DNA from: JACCQS01 sp050999295
Lineage (GTDB): Bacteria; Actinomycetota; Actinomycetes; Mycobacteriales; Geodermatophilaceae
Length of the DNA stretch: 41,823 nt
Assembly: GCA_050999295.1 (NCBI GenBank)
Contig: JBPCPI010000127.1
Span: 1 to 41,823 of the forward strand
Direction: 5' to 3'
In this document: positions 39,419 through 41,823 of the stretch, one piece after another
Numbering within the stretch: position 1 is the first letter of the stretch
How the letters are laid out: every line of letters starts with the position of its first letter
Translations under genes and position numbers: made by a program
Notes under the pieces: model-generated
Seen by the model: only the letters and a program-made list of their open reading frames with translations
Told to the model about the DNA's origin: nothing
Database searches by the model: none

Positions 39419-39424
39419 TAGCCT
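39419..39424 (+). promoter_or_regulatory. Candidate -10 element, leaderless start of dut
   Basis: TAGCCT lies seven bases before GTG 39432 with no ribosome site, the same arrangement as at 864-869 and 14642-14647. Confidence 0.35.
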
Positions 39425-39431
39425 GCCGGGC

Positions 39432-39968
39432 GTGCTGACAGACCGGGCCGACGCAGAGCGACCTGTCGTGGACGTGCAACTGCTGCACGGTTTCCTGCCC
39501 TCCTACGCGATGCCAGGCGATGCCGGAGCCGACCTCTGCATTGCCGAGGATGTGGAGCTGCAGCCCGGCGAGCGTGCGCTCGTCGGCACCGGGATCGCCG
39601 TCGCGATCCCGTCCGGGTACGCCGGATTCGTCCATCCTCGCTCAGGCCTGGCCACCCGGCACGGGGTGACCCTGGTGAATGCCCCCGGCACGATCGATGC
39701 CGGCTACCGGGGCGAGATCAAACTCAACCTGATCAACCTCGATCGCACTACGCCCGTGACGTTGCGCCGCGGCGACCGGGTGGCTCAGCTGATCGTCGCG
39801 CCGGTGGCCACAGCAGACTTCCGGGAGTCGGCAGACCTGCCGGCGTCTGTGCGCGGGGGCGGAGGCCACGGGTCCACCGGCGGGTTCGGCACCGCCGTGG
39901 ACCCCGCCTCGGCCGCTCCGGATCGAGTCGATCCCGGAGCCCGCGACCTACCACAGCAGAGGAGCTGA
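39432..39968 (+). CDS. dut: dUTP diphosphatase
   Basis: 178 residues from GTG 39432. All five trimeric dUTPase motifs are present: PGDAGADL (1), HPRSGLATRHG (2), NAPGTIDAGYRGEIK (3, catalytic Asp and uracil-selecting Tyr), RRGDRVAQLIVAP (4) and RGGGGHGSTGGFG (5, phosphate-binding arm). It is about 25 residues longer at the C-terminus than typical (DPASAAPDRVDPGARDLPQQRS, disordered). It hydrolyses dUTP to dUMP and pyrophosphate, keeping uracil out of DNA and feeding dTMP synthesis. Homotrimer, cytosolic. It is followed after five bases by the DUF3710 gene. Confidence 0.95.
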   Translation: MLTDRADAERPVVDVQLLHGFLPSYAMPGDAGADLCIAEDVELQPGERALVGTGIAVAIPSGYAGFVHPRSGLATRHGVTLVNAPGTIDAGYRGEIKLNLINLDRTTPVTLRRGDRVAQLIVAPVATADFRESADLPASVRGGGGHGSTGGFGTAVDPASAAPDRVDPGARDLPQQRS

Positions 39969-39973
39969 ACCGA

Positions 39974-40684
39974 ATGCCTTTCGGTCGCAAGCGTCGTCTT
40001 GATCGCAGTGTGCGCGAGCGTGGCGTGGCACCCGAGGTCGAGGAACGGCACCGCGACGACGACCGCGAGGTGACCACCGGCCCCTTCGACATCGGTGATG
40101 TCGGTGAGGACGACGTGGAGAGGGTCGACTTCGGCGCGATGCTGATCCCCAAGACTCCGGACAACGATCTCCGAGTCGGTCTGGACGCCAAGGGACGGGT
40201 GGTCTCGGTCTCGGTGCACCGCGACGGCTCAGCGATGCAGATCGGCGCGTACGCCGCCCCGCGGGACGGCGCGATCTGGCCGGACCTGCGCCCGGAGTTG
40301 GCCCAATCCATCAGCAGTCAAGGCGGTCGGGCCCGCGAGACCGAGGGGCCGTTCGGTCCGGAGCTGGCCACCGAGCTGGCTCCGCCGCGCACCGGCGGAA
40401 AGGACGCTGCCAAGTCCCCCGCGCGCCCGGCTCGTTTCCTGGGCGTGGACGGCCCGCGCTGGTTCCTGCGGGCCGTGCTGACCGGGCCTGCGGCCACCGA
40501 CGTGGCGGCTGCTGAGCCGCTCCTGACCACCCTGCGCGAGGTAGTCGTGGTCCGCGGATCAGAGCCGAAGCCGGTTCGGGAACCGCTGCCGCTGAAGCTC
40601 CCCGCCGAGTTGGCCGAGCAGTTCGGCCAGGCCGTGGACGCCGACGTCGACAAGCCTCCGCCACCTCCCACCATCACCATCTGA
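39974..40684 (+). CDS. DUF3710 protein
   Basis: 236 residues, ATG 39974 after AGAGGAGCTG. The conserved N-terminal block GPFDIGDVGEDDVERVDFGAMLIPKTPDNDLRVGLDAKGRVVSVSVHRDGSAMQIGAYAAP and the later RFLGVDGPRWFLRAVLTGPA are the DUF3710 signature. It is an actinobacterial family of unknown function always near dut (M. tuberculosis Rv2696c, recalled). The protein is soluble, with a basic N-terminus (MPFGRKRRLDRSVRERG) and a proline-rich end. It is immediately followed by the next gene (stop and ATG adjacent), so the two are co-translated. Confidence 0.88.
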   Translation: MPFGRKRRLDRSVRERGVAPEVEERHRDDDREVTTGPFDIGDVGEDDVERVDFGAMLIPKTPDNDLRVGLDAKGRVVSVSVHRDGSAMQIGAYAAPRDGAIWPDLRPELAQSISSQGGRARETEGPFGPELATELAPPRTGGKDAAKSPARPARFLGVDGPRWFLRAVLTGPAATDVAAAEPLLTTLREVVVVRGSEPKPVREPLPLKLPAELAEQFGQAVDADVDKPPPPPTITI

Positions 40685-41422
40685 ATGCCTGCCTCCGCAA
40701 CCTATGGCGCTGTGCGCGCCGCCCTGGAGGCGCAATGGACAAGACTGATCGCTGCCTTCGCCGCGGTGGACCCGCAGAGTCCGAGCCGGGTGCCGCGGTG
40801 GACGGTTGCCGACCTCGAGCGGCACGTCTCCCAAACGGGTCAGAGTCTGGGGATCCAGGCAGCCGGGCCGCCCGCTGAGGGGGCGGTGACCGGCCTGGGT
40901 GAGTGGGCCGCGGCCCTGCCGGGGCTCAGCGATCGCATCGCGCAACGTGTGCGCAGCGAACTGGCGCCGCCGCTGGCCGAGATGGTGCCGGCCACGCTTG
41001 CGGCCCTGGACGCCGGCAACCCCGCACAGCCGGTCGGTCAGCTGACCGGCACCCATCGGCTGGCCGACGCGACCCTGTTCCGGCTCATCGAGGCCGTCGT
41101 GCACGGTCTGGACCTGCCGGACCCGCCGGTCCCGGATCGCAACGCCCAACGCATCGTCGTACGAGCGCTGGCGGGCCTGCTTGCCGACCGTGCCCCCGGG
41201 CGCAGTGTCGAACTGCGCATCCCACCGGCCGCCGCCCTCCAACTCATCGAAGGACCCCGGCACACCCGGGGGACCCCGCCGGGTGTCGTCGAGACCGAAC
41301 CGGCCACCTTCCTGCGCCTGGCCACCGGACGCCTGACCTGGGCCGACGCTGTCGAGGAGGGCCGGGTACGAGCCAGCGGAGAGCGCACGGACCTCTCGTC
41401 GTACCTCCCGCTGCTGCGCTGA
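40685..41422 (+). CDS. MDMPI/sterol-carrier-like family protein (maleylpyruvate-isomerase N-terminal fold)
   Basis: 245 residues, ATG directly after the DUF3710 stop. The N-terminal four-helix part (residues about 5-120: RAALEAQWTRLIAAFAAVDP, WTVADLERHVSQTGQSLG) resembles the DinB/MDMPI mycothiol-dependent isomerase fold; the W-x-V-x-x-L-x-x-H pattern gives the metal-site His. The C-terminal part (about 160-245: VELRIPPAAALQLIEG, EPATFLRLATGRLTWADAVEEGRVRASGERTDLSSYLPLL) is the SCP-2-like domain common in these proteins. No enzyme activity can be assigned. It is probably cytosolic. Position after DUF3710 suggests a housekeeping context. Confidence 0.75.
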   Translation: MPASATYGAVRAALEAQWTRLIAAFAAVDPQSPSRVPRWTVADLERHVSQTGQSLGIQAAGPPAEGAVTGLGEWAAALPGLSDRIAQRVRSELAPPLAEMVPATLAALDAGNPAQPVGQLTGTHRLADATLFRLIEAVVHGLDLPDPPVPDRNAQRIVVRALAGLLADRAPGRSVELRIPPAAALQLIEGPRHTRGTPPGVVETEPATFLRLATGRLTWADAVEEGRVRASGERTDLSSYLPLLR

Positions 41423-41435
41423 GGCAGACTCCATC

Positions 41436-41823
41436 ATGCCGGTGAGCGCAGCGAGCGAGGCTTTGAATAATCGTGCTGCGGGGAGGGCAATCAACCGGCG
41501 CGGGCTGCTCGGCCTCGGTGCGCGGAGTGCAGCCGCGCTCGCCGCAGCGAGCGGGTTGGCCGGTTGCGGGACCACGACTGTCGAGGCAGATGATGACCGC
41601 GTGCAGACCCTCCGGTACGGCGCCAATCCCTCCCAGTTCGTCGAATTGACCCTGCCTTCCTCCGCCGACGGACCGCTACCCGTTGCCGTGGTCATTCATG
41701 GCGGGTTCTGGCGGTCGGCCTACGGCCTGGACCTCGGCCGGCCGTTGGCAGCGACGCTGCCCGAGCGGGGCTGGGCGGCACTCAACATCGAATACCGACG
41801 CGTCGGCAACGGTGGTGGCTACC
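41436..41823 (+). CDS. Alpha/beta hydrolase with Tat/lipobox signal, 3' truncated by window end
   Basis: The frame opens at ATG 41436 and is still open at the last base (129 codons). The N-terminus has NRRGLLGLGARSAAALAAASGLAGC, a twin-arginine motif followed by a lipobox (LAGC), so it is likely a Tat-exported lipoprotein anchored outside the membrane. The mature part starts an alpha/beta-hydrolase: VAVVIHGGFWRSAYGLDLG (oxyanion-hole HGG) and ALNIEYRRVGNGGGY, typical of dienelactone-hydrolase/esterase-like enzymes. The nucleophile elbow lies beyond the window. The first codons contain GTGAGCGCAGCGAGCGAGG, a low-complexity word resembling part of the 47-bp repeat at 33937. Confidence 0.8.
   Translation, partial: MPVSAASEALNNRAAGRAINRRGLLGLGARSAAALAAASGLAGCGTTTVEADDDRVQTLRYGANPSQFVELTLPSSADGPLPVAVVIHGGFWRSAYGLDLGRPLAATLPERGWAALNIEYRRVGNGGGY

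Noticed and set aside
1..41823. tRNA, rRNA, insertion sequence or prophage genes
   Set aside because: Reading both strands I saw no tRNA-like cloverleaf with TTCGA arm, no rRNA sequence, no transposase or integrase motifs and no flanking inverted repeats.

Overview
The window is GC-rich DNA from an actinobacterium, read almost wall to wall as genes with GTG/TTG starts and many 4-base stop/start overlaps. The assignment rests on family content seen in the translations: an IdeR-type metal repressor with every expected metal ligand, paired SigA and SigB group 1/2 sigma factors, DUF3039, DUF3099, DUF3710, DUF4192, DUF4193, DUF5302 and DUF7455-type small proteins, and a mycothiol-isomerase-type (MDMPI) fold protein. 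From memory, the core gene order (ideR, sigB, DUF3099, DUF7455, sigA, LytR_C protein Cei, DUF4193, dut, DUF3710) resembles Mycobacterium tuberculosis Rv2696c-Rv2711, but here it is opened up by accessory blocks. I cannot name a genus. I found no rRNA, tRNA, CRISPR array, insertion sequence or phage.

Layout. 1-449 is the tail of a secreted nuclease. 462-692 is a DUF5302 protein. 877-4013 is a beta-phosphoglucomutase/GH65 phosphorylase pair for disaccharide phosphorolysis. 4032-10515 is the most interesting block: a glutamine-synthetase-like ligase divergent from a tightly overlapping four-gene operon (APC permease, trans-sulfuration-type PLP enzyme, FluG-like amidohydrolase, M20 amidohydrolase). 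It looks like an uptake and gamma-glutamyl-type salvage route for an unknown nitrogen (perhaps sulfur) compound. 10722-11753 is a DUF4192 protein. 11763-14566 (minus) is ideR followed by an S9 peptidase. 14655-18345 is acuC (lysine deacetylase) plus a GNAT/acyl-CoA-synthetase-like acetyltransferase, a reversible lysine acylation module whose synthetase half looks catalytically dead. Two TTATGCGCATAA-centred palindromes separate it from convergent sigB.

18426-24660 holds sigB, with an ECF-type promoter placed so that the transcript would be leaderless, then an HhH-GPD protein, DUF3099, DUF456, a zinc-lid adenylate kinase homologue, psuG/psuK (pseudouridine breakdown), DUF3039 and a decayed YihY/YhjD-family membrane gene. 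24757-29637 (minus) encodes a Tat-exported PhoX/DUF839 protein, a VanW/peptidoglycan-binding membrane protein co-transcribed with a DUF7455 zinc protein, and a GGDEF protein with a degenerate GGAEF site but an intact inhibitory-site motif. 29775-31202 is sigA.

31406-33099 pairs a class-IV aminotransferase with a sulfotransferase-fold protein by a 4-base overlap. 33147-36614 is a cyclase/TPP-enzyme/SDR series interrupted by a 47-bp tandem repeat. 36636-37930 (minus) is a LytR_C (Cei-like) protein overlapping a putative cysteine-peptidase-fold protein. 38195-41422 is DUF4193, an unknown protein, dut, DUF3710 and an MDMPI/sterol-carrier-like protein. A Tat/lipobox alpha/beta hydrolase starts at 41436 and runs off the end.
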